NCBI GenBank assembly: GCA_041651995.1
Contig: JBAZID010000013.1
Coordinates: 15,868 to 79,867, forward strand
DNA: 64,000 nucleotides
Source of the DNA: Sulfuricella sp.
GTDB lineage: Bacteria > Pseudomonadota > Gammaproteobacteria > Burkholderiales > Sulfuricellaceae
Reading direction: 5' to 3'
The notes below the pieces were generated by a model. The model made no database searches. It was not told the DNA's origin and was given only the letters and a program-made list of their open reading frames with translations. The translations under genes and the position numbers were made by a program. Within the stretch, counting starts at the first letter, position 1, and each line of letters opens with the position of its first letter. Shown one piece after another: positions 8,257-17,954 of this stretch.

Positions 8257-10821
8257 ATGGAAGTATCACGTATCCGGGCACTGCGCGGCCCCAACCTGTG
8301 GAGCAAGCGGACTGCGATTGAGGCCATCGTCTCGTGCAGTGAGTGCCTGATTGAGAATATGTCTGGCTTCGAACTCAGATTGCGCGCGCGTTTCCCGGAA
8401 ATTGGCTCCCTGCAGCCAGCGGGCCATGAAGAGGCGATCTCGATGGCGCATGCACTGACGCTCGCCACTCTTGGCCTGCAGGTGCAGGCAGGTTGCCCGG
8501 TCACATTCAGCCGCACCGCAACGACGACCGAGGAGGGCGTATTCCAGGTCGTGGTTGAATATAGCGAGGAGAAAGTGGCACGGCTCGCGTTCGATCTGGC
8601 GCAAGAGCTTTGCCGCGCGGCAGCAGCGGATTCCCCCTTTGATCTTGACGCTGCATTGGCGCGCCTGCGTGAACTGGACGAGGACGAGCGGCTCGGCCCC
8701 AGCACCGGCGCCATTGTTCAGGCCGCGCATGCGCGCGGGATTCCCAGCCGGCGCCTGACCTCCGGCAGCATGGTGCAGTTCGGCTGGGGCAGCCGCCAGC
8801 GCCGCATCCAGGCGGCCGAGACCGACCGCACCAGCGCCATTTCGGAAGCCATCGCGCAGGACAAGGAACTGACCAAGATGCTGCTCGATGCGGCCGGGGT
8901 GCCCGTTCCGCAAGGCCGTCCGGTGTCCGATGCCGAGGATGCCTGGGCAGCCGCCTGTGAAATCGGCGGCCCGGTGGTGGTCAAGCCGCGTGACGGCAAT
9001 CAGGGCAAAGGGGTAGCGGTCAACGTGGAGACCCGCGAACGGGTTCTGGCTGCCTATGCGGCTTCGTCTGAAATCAGCTCGGACATCATGGTCGAGCGTT
9101 ATGTGCCCGGCTACGACTTCCGTCTGCTGGTGGTGGGGAACCATCTTGTGGCTGCGGCTCGTCGCGATCCTCCCCATGTGATCGGCGATGATGTTCATAC
9201 CGTTCGCGAACTGGTGGAGCAGGTCAACAGTGACCCGCAGCGCGGCGAGGGGCATGCAACATCACTGACCAAGATCCGCTTTGACGATATCGCCCTGGCA
9301 ACGCTCGCCACCCAGGGCTACGACGCGGATGCGGTGCCACCCAAGGGCGCGCGCGTGTTGTTGCGCAACAATGCCAACCTGAGCACGGGCGGTTCGGCCA
9401 CCGATGTGACAGACGATGTCCACCCCGATCTGGCTGTACGTGCCGTGGCTGCGGCACAGATGATCGGCCTCGATATCTGTGGCATAGACATGGTGTGCGA
9501 TGGCGTTCACCGGTCGCTCGAAGAGCAGGGCGGAGCCGTCATCGAAGTCAACGCGGCGCCCGGTCTGCGCATGCACATCGCGCCCTCGTTTGGCAAGGGA
9601 CGGGCGGTCGGCGAGGCGATTATTGCCAATATGTTCGGTGAGGGGGAGGATGGCCGCATTCCCGTGGTTACGGTGGCCGGAACCAATGGCAAAACCACTA
9701 CCGTGCGCCTGATTTCGCACCTGCTGGGCCAGAAAGGGCTGCGCGTCGGCATGACCAACTCGGATGGCGTCTATATCGAGGGAAAACGCATCGATACCGG
9801 CGATTGCAGCGGCCCCAAGAGCGCACGCACCGTGCTGCTCCATCCCAACGTCGATGCTGCCGTGCTGGAAACCGCGCGCGGCGGCGTGCTGCGCGAGGGT
9901 TTGGCTTTCGATCGCTGCAATGTGGCGGTGGTCACCAATATCGGCATGGGGGATCACCTTGGCCTCAGCTATATCAGCACCGTCGAGGATCTGGCCGTGG
10001 TCAAGCGGGTCATCGTCGAGAATGTGGCTGCCAGCGGCGTCGCGGTTCTCAACGCAGCGGACCCGATCGTGGTCAAGATGGCGGATTCCTGCCCGGGGTC
10101 GGTGACTTTTTTCACCAGCGACCCGCATCATCCGGTCATGGCCACCCAGCGCGCGCGCGGACTGCGCGTGGTGTTTGTGGACGGCAAGGACATCGTGGCA
10201 ACCGAAGGCAGCTTCGAGCATCGCATTCCCCTGGCGCAGATCCCGCTTACCCGCAACGGCACCATCGGTTTCCAGGTCGAGAACGCCATGGCGGCCACCG
10301 CCGCCGCCTGGGCACTGGGGCTGGACTGGGAGATCGTCCACGCTGGCATGGCGACCTTCATCAGCGATGCGGCCACCGCGCCGGGTCGTTTCAATCTCTT
10401 CGACTACCGCGGCGCGACCCTGATCGCCGACTACGGACACAATCCCGATGCCATTCAGGCGCTGGTCAAGGCAATCGGCCACATGCCGTCCGAAAAGCGG
10501 GTGGTGGTGATCAGCGGCGCGGGTGACCGGCGTGATGAGGATATCCGCGACCAGACCCGGATTCTGGGTGAAGCCTTCGATGAAGTGATCCTCTATCAGG
10601 ATCAGTGCCAGCGCGGCCGTGCCGACGGCGAGGTGCTGGCGCTTCTGCGTCAGGGCCTGGAAAATTCCAGCCGCACCAAGGCAATCGAGGAAGTCCGTGG
10701 CGAATTTCTGGCCATCGACACCGCCCTGGCGCGGCTGTGCGCCGGGGATCTGTGCCTGATTCTGATCGATGATGTGGATGCCGCGCTGGAACACATCGCC
10801 AAGCGGGTTGCTGAAGGCTGA
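8257..10821 (+). CDS. cphA: Cyanophycin synthetase
   Basis: An 854-residue enzyme that makes multi-L-arginyl-poly-L-aspartate (cyanophycin), a nitrogen and carbon store, by alternately adding Asp to the backbone and Arg to its side chains, each at the cost of ATP. The order is the usual one: N-terminal domain (ALRGPNLW start), ATP-grasp at about 200-470 (VVVKPRDGNQGKGV, EVNAAPGLRMH), then a Mur-ligase-like domain with intact P-loop GTNGKTTT near residue 475. The Mur C-terminal domain carries YGHNPDAIQAL and ISGAGDRRDEDI. Both ATP sites look functional and the length is normal. It follows the degenerate paralogue on the same strand. No cyanophycinase gene is seen in the window. Confidence 0.93.
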   Translation: MEVSRIRALRGPNLWSKRTAIEAIVSCSECLIENMSGFELRLRARFPEIGSLQPAGHEEAISMAHALTLATLGLQVQAGCPVTFSRTATTTEEGVFQVVVEYSEEKVARLAFDLAQELCRAAAADSPFDLDAALARLRELDEDERLGPSTGAIVQAAHARGIPSRRLTSGSMVQFGWGSRQRRIQAAETDRTSAISEAIAQDKELTKMLLDAAGVPVPQGRPVSDAEDAWAAACEIGGPVVVKPRDGNQGKGVAVNVETRERVLAAYAASSEISSDIMVERYVPGYDFRLLVVGNHLVAAARRDPPHVIGDDVHTVRELVEQVNSDPQRGEGHATSLTKIRFDDIALATLATQGYDADAVPPKGARVLLRNNANLSTGGSATDVTDDVHPDLAVRAVAAAQMIGLDICGIDMVCDGVHRSLEEQGGAVIEVNAAPGLRMHIAPSFGKGRAVGEAIIANMFGEGEDGRIPVVTVAGTNGKTTTVRLISHLLGQKGLRVGMTNSDGVYIEGKRIDTGDCSGPKSARTVLLHPNVDAAVLETARGGVLREGLAFDRCNVAVVTNIGMGDHLGLSYISTVEDLAVVKRVIVENVAASGVAVLNAADPIVVKMADSCPGSVTFFTSDPHHPVMATQRARGLRVVFVDGKDIVATEGSFEHRIPLAQIPLTRNGTIGFQVENAMAATAAAWALGLDWEIVHAGMATFISDAATAPGRFNLFDYRGATLIADYGHNPDAIQALVKAIGHMPSEKRVVVISGAGDRRDEDIRDQTRILGEAFDEVILYQDQCQRGRADGEVLALLRQGLENSSRTKAIEEVRGEFLAIDTALARLCAGDLCLILIDDVDAALEHIAKRVAEG

Positions 10822-10833
10822 GCCGCCGGTTTT

Positions 10834-13251
10834 TCAGGCAATGGGTCTTTTAAATCGTGAGGGCTTTTCGGTTCTGGTGCTGGGTTGTTTTGACTCGCAT
10901 GCGTTGTGGCCCAGGAATGGTGCCTGGCTGGCAGCAATAGCGAAAAGCAATATCCCATGTGCGAACCCATAGCGCAGTAGCAGTTCCATGGGTGTTGCAT
11001 AGTGAGCCCTGTCCTGGCTCAAAAGAAACTGGAAAGCGGAAAATACTTGGCCGTATTTGATGATGTAGGGTTCAAAGCCAGCGTGCAGAGCGAGGTAAGC
11101 CAGAGGAAACGAGACAATACTCCATAGTACTCCTCGCATGGTGCCTGAACGCATGCCGGAGCCGAGCGCACCGGCCAGTTGAGCGCCTGCCAGGGCAAGC
11201 ATGAACAAACCGGCCGTGACCCACAGAAATGTCATTGGTGTTCCGCCCCCGGCAAGAAGCTCGGTCAGATTGTCTGTTGCAGCGTAGCGAATTACCACGA
11301 CATAGATAACCGGCAACAAGGCCAGCGTAGCGACTGACCATGCCCAGATAAAGCCACCTGCTTTAGGCAGCCAGGATCGCAATGTGATAAATCCTGCCCC
11401 AAATGAAACCACAGACCAGAGCGCGAACAAGCTGACAAAACGTCCGATCGACTCCCATTCCCAAGGCCAGTCCAGAATGGGCGAGCCGACGATTTTATGG
11501 ATCATTTCGAGGGGCGCTGACATGCGCAGCAGAAACCAGGCGACGAGACCGTGAAGCAGCAGATAGGCGGGCAGATATTCAGGCCGTTGCGAGCCTGTTG
11601 TCAGATATTTGGCTGCCCAGGCCGGGAAGCCAAATATCCATGCAACAGCGCACGCGAGGGCCAGGGAAGACAAGACGGGGTGCTCTTGTCCGATCAGTTT
11701 GCGTACGTTGTAGGGTACCGCAGGGATATACGTTGCAGCCAGGAGCAGCAAAGCAAGCCCCAGCACTAATCCTCCTGCAAACAACCATGGACTATGGCGA
11801 GGTGCCGATATGGCAGGTGCAGTTCGTACTCGCAGGTGACGCATGGACATAATTCGCCATGTGAGTGCGCAGCCTGCCCAACCCCCTGCCATTTCCAATA
11901 CCCAGTCAGTCAGGTCGGCGAATTTGCCGGGCAGGAATAGCTGGCCTACTTCCACTGAGCCAGCAACGATACCTGCGCTTGCCAAGGCGGCCATCTTCCA
12001 GAGAGAGGGGGGCCCGGAGCGGATTCTGCCCGCAAGCAAGGCGAGCAGTATACCCAGCGGAAAAAAGAACCCGATCTTGTGCAATACTTCAGTCACTGCC
12101 CGGTATTCAGTGCCGAAGTAATAGATGGCAAGAGGTATCCGGGTTGTTGCCTCGGTAAGCCGGCTGTGCAAGAACGCCCCATCAGTTCGAAAATCGAAGG
12201 GATACCAGAACACGGCAAATATCAGGGCTAGCCAGAGGAGTATCCCTGCGATTAATCCGCTGGGGTTGCCCGCTACTTTTGCCTGTTTTACAGCAGGTTC
12301 TTCGGCTCGCCATCGAATAGCCAGCCATATCCCGATAGCAGAACCCAAACTGCCGGTGAGAATGTCGGTAGTGTCTGTGACGCGGGTGTAAACAAAAATC
12401 TGGAGAAACTCGATCATGGCCGCCGCGGCAGTCAGTTCGAGCCAGATTCGTTTTGCATTGTGTCTGGCGGTAAGGCTCGCCAGTACACCGGCTGGAACCC
12501 ATATCAACACATCCGTGAGAAAGCCGTAGAATCGTTGTGCAAGCCCGGCCTGTCCGTTGGTGAAGGGAATGAAGACAATTCGCCCTTCATGCCACTTGTG
12601 ATAGATCTCTACCGGGCTGATGGTCAGATCCAGCGGCAGGAGGTTATAGCCGAACAACAGAAACAGGTAGCCGTAGAGAAGCCGTTGGGCGAGATCCATT
12701 GCTCCTTTGACGGCTCGCCAGCCCAAATACCATCGGGTCACAGCTGCCCCGATTACCCACCAAAGAGAGACGCCTATAAAGGCACCGAGGGTTTCTGCGT
12801 AAATATCGTTCAGCGAAACGGTGCGGGGCGGGAAAAAGATCTGGGTAAACTCGATGCCAATACTTAGGCTCGCGCAGGCCGCAAGCACGAAGAGGGTTGC
12901 GGCAATCCGCCAGAAAATGTTTTTTCCGTGCCACAACACGGACAGCCAGATAAATGCCAGGGGTATGAACAGCAGAATGTTTGCCACCCAGTCGGCGCGG
13001 GATCCAATCCCCAGATTAAGGTAGCGAATGTTACGAAAAAGCGCCCAGGCTTCTTCCCACGGGTGCTGCTGGAATTGCAGCGGAACCAGGCTGCCGTAAA
13101 TGACAAAGGCTGTATACGCGAATGCAGGTAACAGCAGGATGTAACGCATCCGGGTGCGATCCGGTTTTTCAGGGCCGGAAATCCGATCGTGCTGAGCCGG
13201 CGGGTTCGAATGCGGCTTCCGGGTAATTTGAATTTCAGGCACGACGGTCAT
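10834..13251 (-). CDS. Multi-spanning membrane protein with three VanZ-like units
   Basis: An 805-residue integral membrane protein; a start at 13149 (MRYILLLP) would drop 34 polar residues. The VanZ pattern of hydrophobic helices closed by an acidic E-x3-Q-x-F...D motif appears three times: GIEFTQIFFPPRTVSLNDIY (about residue 130), MIEFLQIFVYTRVTDTTDIL (about 290) and SVEVGQLFLPGKFADLTDWV (about 440). More hydrophobic segments follow to the C-terminus. Most VanZ-family proteins carry one unit and their molecular role is poorly known; they occur near teicoplanin resistance, polysaccharide and exosortase genes. It begins 21 bases after the MMPL exporter gene, so it is probably the last gene of that operon. 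It converges on cphA with 12 bases between the stops. Confidence 0.75.
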   Translation of the reverse strand: MTVVPEIQITRKPHSNPPAQHDRISGPEKPDRTRMRYILLLPAFAYTAFVIYGSLVPLQFQQHPWEEAWALFRNIRYLNLGIGSRADWVANILLFIPLAFIWLSVLWHGKNIFWRIAATLFVLAACASLSIGIEFTQIFFPPRTVSLNDIYAETLGAFIGVSLWWVIGAAVTRWYLGWRAVKGAMDLAQRLLYGYLFLLFGYNLLPLDLTISPVEIYHKWHEGRIVFIPFTNGQAGLAQRFYGFLTDVLIWVPAGVLASLTARHNAKRIWLELTAAAAMIEFLQIFVYTRVTDTTDILTGSLGSAIGIWLAIRWRAEEPAVKQAKVAGNPSGLIAGILLWLALIFAVFWYPFDFRTDGAFLHSRLTEATTRIPLAIYYFGTEYRAVTEVLHKIGFFFPLGILLALLAGRIRSGPPSLWKMAALASAGIVAGSVEVGQLFLPGKFADLTDWVLEMAGGWAGCALTWRIMSMRHLRVRTAPAISAPRHSPWLFAGGLVLGLALLLLAATYIPAVPYNVRKLIGQEHPVLSSLALACAVAWIFGFPAWAAKYLTTGSQRPEYLPAYLLLHGLVAWFLLRMSAPLEMIHKIVGSPILDWPWEWESIGRFVSLFALWSVVSFGAGFITLRSWLPKAGGFIWAWSVATLALLPVIYVVVIRYAATDNLTELLAGGGTPMTFLWVTAGLFMLALAGAQLAGALGSGMRSGTMRGVLWSIVSFPLAYLALHAGFEPYIIKYGQVFSAFQFLLSQDRAHYATPMELLLRYGFAHGILLFAIAASQAPFLGHNACESKQPSTRTEKPSRFKRPIA

Positions 13252-13272
13252 CCGGGTAAATGGATAATCTGT

Positions 13273-15585
13273 TTAAACCGCCGCCAGCCGATGGCGAATC
13301 TTCAAACGGCTCCAGAGCACAATCAGTGCCGGCAGCAGGAGCAGTTCCAATAATTGCCCGGCCAGCAGGCCAGCGGAGGTGAGCAGGCCGAAATGAGAAG
13401 TTGGCTGGAAACTTGAGCTGACCAGCAACATGAACTGGGCTACCAGCAGGATCGAGATGGCAACCACGGCGCGTCCGGATGCTTCAAAGCTGCGCGCAAG
13501 GGAGAAAACGACGCCGCGGCCTTTGTGCCGGCGCTCAAGGTAGTTGTGAAAGAAGTGGATGGTGTCGTCCACTGTGATGCCGAGCACTACGCTGGCGATC
13601 AGGACTGTGGCCATGTCCAGGTGAATGCCCGTTGAACCCATTACGACAAAAATGAAAACGAGAGGGGCCAGGTTGGGCAGCATGCTGATGACAGCGGCTG
13701 GAACCGAGCGCCAAAGAAAAAGCATGATCAGGAAAATCTGGCCGAATGCGCCCATGAAACTGTGTTGCTGGCCGACTACCAGGAGGTCTTCCTGATCCGA
13801 GAACAGGCGGCCGCTACCGGCAATTTGCCAGGTGATGCCAGGCGCCTCGATTTTTGCCAGGCGTGCTTCGATCTTTTCTATCACGGCCTGGATGGCATTG
13901 GCGCCATGCACATTCACATTGAGCAGGATGCGGGTGCGCTGGTATTCGTTGTTGACCAGTTCCTGCAAATCCCTGCCGTCGTAAATCAGCAGCAACTGGC
14001 TGAGCAATTTATTGTTGTGCGGGAGCGTGCGGGCAGACGCCTCCTCACCGCTGAAAGCCCAGTTCATTTCTTCCACGATGTCCATCATCGACAGGGTGCG
14101 GTCAACTTCCGGCAGTGTTTCCGCCCATTCCTGCACGGATTTGAGCAGTTTCAGACGGTCTGCATCCTTGAATGCATCCCGGCCTGGGCCATCGACGACA
14201 ATTTCCAATGCAGTGACGCCTACCAGGCGTTCTTCGATCATTTGTGTGGATTTTGTAAGCGGGTGGGATGCGTCGAAAAATTTGAGCAGGTCAGACTCGG
14301 TTTGCACCTTGAAGATTTGCGGGGTGGCCAGGACCGCTAACAGGGCGATTCCAGCCGCAACCCAGGCGGCATGGCGCATGCCAAAGCTGGCAATGCCATA
14401 AGAGATGCGTTTGGTCCAGGCAAGGCCGCTACTCTTTTTCGGCCAATGGCCACGATCATATTTAACCAGCAGGGGGGGCACCAGATAGATCACCACCAGG
14501 TAAATCATCAAGGTGCCAAAGGCGCTGACCACGCCGAAAACCTGAATCGGCGGAATGGGCACCAGAACCAGGCTGATCATGCCTGCCGCAGTGCTGAGCA
14601 TGTTGAATAGAGCGGGTTTGTGCATGAACTGCATGGCGAAGATAACGCGCTTGGGGCTGCGGAATCCTGCTTTGCGCATGCGTTGCAAAGCCGCATACAG
14701 ATGCAGCATGTTGCCTATCGTGTAGGCGGAGAGCAGGGTGGGAACCATGGCCGTGACCAATGTGTAGGGTTTTCCCATGGCCGAAATCAGCGCGACGCAG
14801 CTGACCGTCACGGTGCTCATGGCCACTGCACCGATGATGACCGGCGGGAGGCGCCCCACGACCCACAGCAGCAACAGCAGGCCCAGAAGCACCACCAGGG
14901 GTGTAAACAGGATGCTGTCATGCAGCATGGAGCGCATTTCGGCTGCGTCCAGCGCGACCGGGCCGGCCACCGCAACCAATTTTTCCGCCAGTTTTTCTGC
15001 CTTCACCGCCGCGTGAAAAGCTGCTTCAATTGCCGTGCGCTGGCGGCTTTCTTCAAGTTTTTTTGTGCGCACGATGAGCGCCAGGGAAGAGCCGTCCTTC
15101 GATGCCAGCCAGCCGGGTATGAAGCGGTCCTGCATGACATGGGCTTTGCGTTCTTCCGCAGTGGTGTCATCCAGTTTTTCCGGATCTATCAGGCGTTCGA
15201 CCGTGAAACCGTCCGCACTGCTGGCGATATGGTCGACATTGGTGACGGAAAAAACCCGCTCCACATCCGGGATTTTTTCCATGCGCTGGCTGACCCGGTC
15301 AATTGCCGCAAGAAACTCCTTTGAATACAGATCGCTTCCGGTGAAGAGGCCGATGAGTATTTCATCGCTTGGAAATTCCGCGCGTAATTGTCTCTCCAGA
15401 ACAGAGGCAGGGGAGTCCTTGGGAAAATATAGCTCGGGTGCGTTATTGAATTCCAGGCGCAGCAGGAAGGCGCCGGCCACCAGGTGAATAAGCACGATTA
15501 AACTGATGGCAGTCTTCAGGCTGAGCAGCCTGGGTTGCATCAGCTTTCTGAGAAAGTCATCCATGGTGATTTTTAGCATGCTCAA
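13273..15585 (-). CDS. MMPL/RND superfamily exporter
   Basis: A 770-residue inner-membrane protein with the duplicated RND layout: one helix, a large periplasmic loop (about 55-215), five helices, a second helix-loop-helix block (loop about 440-610) and a final helix bundle. The second bundle contains GITVDDTIHFFHNYL, the GxxxD region that in RND pumps carries the proton-relay Asp. The first half has the matching AMVPTLLSAYTIGNML segment. MMPL-type proteins move lipids or hydrophobic molecules, and some are hopanoid or wax exporters. It lies between an outer-membrane barrel gene (45-base gap) and the triple VanZ gene. No membrane-fusion protein is encoded nearby, so it is not a standard drug-efflux tripartite pump. 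The start could also be the inner MDDFL. Confidence 0.85.
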   Translation of the reverse strand: MSMLKITMDDFLRKLMQPRLLSLKTAISLIVLIHLVAGAFLLRLEFNNAPELYFPKDSPASVLERQLRAEFPSDEILIGLFTGSDLYSKEFLAAIDRVSQRMEKIPDVERVFSVTNVDHIASSADGFTVERLIDPEKLDDTTAEERKAHVMQDRFIPGWLASKDGSSLALIVRTKKLEESRQRTAIEAAFHAAVKAEKLAEKLVAVAGPVALDAAEMRSMLHDSILFTPLVVLLGLLLLLWVVGRLPPVIIGAVAMSTVTVSCVALISAMGKPYTLVTAMVPTLLSAYTIGNMLHLYAALQRMRKAGFRSPKRVIFAMQFMHKPALFNMLSTAAGMISLVLVPIPPIQVFGVVSAFGTLMIYLVVIYLVPPLLVKYDRGHWPKKSSGLAWTKRISYGIASFGMRHAAWVAAGIALLAVLATPQIFKVQTESDLLKFFDASHPLTKSTQMIEERLVGVTALEIVVDGPGRDAFKDADRLKLLKSVQEWAETLPEVDRTLSMMDIVEEMNWAFSGEEASARTLPHNNKLLSQLLLIYDGRDLQELVNNEYQRTRILLNVNVHGANAIQAVIEKIEARLAKIEAPGITWQIAGSGRLFSDQEDLLVVGQQHSFMGAFGQIFLIMLFLWRSVPAAVISMLPNLAPLVFIFVVMGSTGIHLDMATVLIASVVLGITVDDTIHFFHNYLERRHKGRGVVFSLARSFEASGRAVVAISILLVAQFMLLVSSSFQPTSHFGLLTSAGLLAGQLLELLLLPALIVLWSRLKIRHRLAAV

Positions 15586-15630
15586 GCTGGCATCATTTTG
15601 AAGGCGTCAGTCACAGTCGCTCATGAATAA

Positions 15631-16947
15631 TCAGAACTTAGCCTGCCAACCCAGTGCGATCAGGTCGTTTTTCTCGTAATAACCACCCAGGGTCTGCGTT
15701 GCGCCGCTGAACAGATGCGCAGCCAGATAGATTTCATGCTGGTCGATGCCCAGATAGGAAAGTTTGGGGTTCAAATAAAAATCGCGTTTATCAAGTCCGA
15801 CCGAAAAACGCAGATTGGCGCGCCAGTTTCCTGATGCAAAGGTGTGCTCAAGTTCGCCGTTGAAATTGTAGAATTCATCCCGGTCCAGGATCGGCTCATC
15901 GGTGAAGGTCTTGTGGCCTGCCAGCTGCAAGGTGGCACGGGTCTCGCCATCGCCGGGGAAGAACTCGGTGCCCAGCACCAGATCAAATGCCTGCTCGGTC
16001 TGGAACTGGAATGTACTGGTGGTCACGGGCACATCGCTGCTCCAGGCCGCCTCCATGCGCCATGTCGCGCCCCCTTTTTGAGTTTCCAGTTCGCCGCCGG
16101 CTATCCAGCTGAAGGGGTGGACGCCCGTCAGCATGCCGGGCGACACCCGGTAATAGGGCTGCGATTGGCGTACTCTCTGCAGGCTGAAGCCATAGTCGAG
16201 CGCGCCGCCGGAATTGGTAAAGCGAATGCCGCCACCGCCGCTACCATACTTTTCCTCGCGCACCTGGGCGCCGATGATGCCCGGTACGCTGCCAATGCCA
16301 AGCAGGCGGCCATTGACCGTATCCAGAGGGTTCCAGACACTGTTCTCATCGGGAAGCACGGCAGATTCGAACGCCGGAAGCCATACCGCATCGATCTTGG
16401 CGTCGCCCGCAAAGTGCTCCATCCTCACGGCCGGCACGGCGCGGCGGCGTTCTGGCAGCTTATCCAGAATGATGCGGGAAAGATCAACCCGGCTCATGCG
16501 GTCGATCGGAGATATCTCATCCACCCGGCCCCATAGCACATTCTGCGTGCCCACCGTGATGCGTGCATCCTCACCGCGCCAGCGCAGGTAATTTTCCGTG
16601 TAATCCAGTTTTGCTCCGGAAAAGCCGGGGGTGCCGGATTGTCCATAAGCATCAAAGCGGGCACCCAGCACATATTCCCACTCTCCAGACTTGCCATTCG
16701 CACTGATAGCGCCATGCAACAGGGTGTCGCTCGACGCAGCAGGGTTATCGGTAAAAGCCCCCAGTTCTGCACGCAGATCGTCTATCTTGATCTTGACGCC
16801 GTCCTTGGCCGCTTTGCTGCGGGGATTTTTCTTGGCAGTGCCGAGCTTCGGCCCATCATCCAGACTTTGCTCATCAGAGGCATAGCCCAATGAGGCGACT
16901 CCAAGTGCAAGAGAAATGCCTGCCAAACCTGCTATGAAACGCGTCAT
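15631..16947 (-). CDS. Outer-membrane beta-barrel protein, DUF1302-like
   Basis: A 438-residue protein with a signal peptide (residues 1-23, ending GYAS) and a short basic linker. Alternating polar/hydrophobic strands then run to a C-terminal ALGWQAKF, a typical aromatic-ended barrel closing strand for BAM recognition. Features such as YLRWRGEDARITVGTQNVLWGRVDE and DRMSRVDLSRI recall the DUF1302 group of porin-like proteins, which often sit with DUF1329/LolA-like proteins and RND exporters. It is flanked by exactly those partners here (46 and 45 bases). A role as the outer-membrane end of a lipid or hydrophobic-compound route is inference from context. A general porin is the alternative. Confidence 0.65.
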   Translation of the reverse strand: MTRFIAGLAGISLALGVASLGYASDEQSLDDGPKLGTAKKNPRSKAAKDGVKIKIDDLRAELGAFTDNPAASSDTLLHGAISANGKSGEWEYVLGARFDAYGQSGTPGFSGAKLDYTENYLRWRGEDARITVGTQNVLWGRVDEISPIDRMSRVDLSRIILDKLPERRRAVPAVRMEHFAGDAKIDAVWLPAFESAVLPDENSVWNPLDTVNGRLLGIGSVPGIIGAQVREEKYGSGGGGIRFTNSGGALDYGFSLQRVRQSQPYYRVSPGMLTGVHPFSWIAGGELETQKGGATWRMEAAWSSDVPVTTSTFQFQTEQAFDLVLGTEFFPGDGETRATLQLAGHKTFTDEPILDRDEFYNFNGELEHTFASGNWRANLRFSVGLDKRDFYLNPKLSYLGIDQHEIYLAAHLFSGATQTLGGYYEKNDLIALGWQAKF

Positions 16948-16993
16948 GTCGCTGTCCTAGAAATATTGAAACGCTACAAAGTATGCGCCAAAA

Positions 16994-17824
16994 TCATGGG
17001 CGGTAAGCCTCTTCAATGCTCTCGTCTTCCAACAACTGCTTGGTAAACAAGCGTGTTGGCAAACGGCGATCGTAAAGGATCTTTTCCACGGTCAGGCGAG
17101 TTTGATGTTCGTTGTCCAGGTCAGTCAGCGTGCTGTCCATCGCCGTCCAGTACCCCTGGATTTTTTCACGTTTCGTTACCAGCAAGCGTTTGCTGGGCTG
17201 ATCTTCCTTCTTTTCGAAGAAATCGATGCGCAATGGAATCAAGGTCGCTGTATCGATCCAGCTGATCCGCCTGGCATAGACTGAATTGCCAAGCTTGAGC
17301 GGGGTGCTTTCCAGCATCTCACAGGCGATGCCCCCAAGGTTTTCCCGGCCAATGACGCGATGCGCGTCCATATTTACCTTGCGATCGCGCAAGTCTTCAT
17401 AATAGTAATCTGAATTGACAAACCGGCCGCCTTTGCGATTGGAGTCGATCCGGCGTACCCGCTCCATGGCGGGCAGATAAATCCACTGACTGGAATCACC
17501 GTCGGCGGGATCAATGGTCAGCAAACCGGTCCCTTCAATGTCCGCCGGTTCGGTAAAGCGGATGAGCGTGGCTACTTCGCTCCCCTTTTCATCCTTGCGG
17601 TAGGTGATCATCTTGCGGATACGTGGGTTGCGGCCTTTCTCGGTAAGCGTCATGGTCAATGCGGAAGTGGCATCCTTGCCGTTGGGCCGGTCATAGACAC
17701 GCTGGGCCAATTGATCTCCGGCGGCATCGGCCCACGCTGAAGCAGCCAGAAACAGGCTGGAGAATATCAATAGGGCATGCCGCATTGTTTTCAGGCCGAT
17801 TGCCGCAGGTTCTGGACAGTTCAT
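16994..17824 (-). CDS. LolA-like outer-membrane lipoprotein-sorting protein family member
   Basis: A 276-residue exported protein. The signal peptide core is LLIFSSLFLAASAWA. Either the first Met (with AAAGGGAAAG upstream) or the inner MRHALL can be the start. The mature part has the LolA-like beta pattern: SALTMTLTEKGRNPRIRKMI, TLIRFTEPADIEGTGLLTI, QWIYLPAMERVRRI, DYYYEDL. It resembles the family annotated as outer-membrane lipoprotein-sorting proteins that travel with MMPL exporters, not LolA of the LolCDE pathway. It probably binds a lipid in the periplasm and passes it between the exporter and the outer membrane; this is inference. It lies 46 bases before the barrel gene and 130 bases after the ThiF-like gene. 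Confidence 0.75.
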   Translation of the reverse strand: MNCPEPAAIGLKTMRHALLIFSSLFLAASAWADAAGDQLAQRVYDRPNGKDATSALTMTLTEKGRNPRIRKMITYRKDEKGSEVATLIRFTEPADIEGTGLLTIDPADGDSSQWIYLPAMERVRRIDSNRKGGRFVNSDYYYEDLRDRKVNMDAHRVIGRENLGGIACEMLESTPLKLGNSVYARRISWIDTATLIPLRIDFFEKKEDQPSKRLLVTKREKIQGYWTAMDSTLTDLDNEHQTRLTVEKILYDRRLPTRLFTKQLLEDESIEEAYRP

Positions 17825-17954
17825 CTTTCCCTTTATTTCCTCGCGCTGGCGTAAAGATTCAAGTCCGGCACCAAATTTTACAGTACACGAGATATTTCCA
17901 GTAATGAAATGCGCATGGAATGGACTGCTTTCCGTGACGCATCAAATTTCATGT

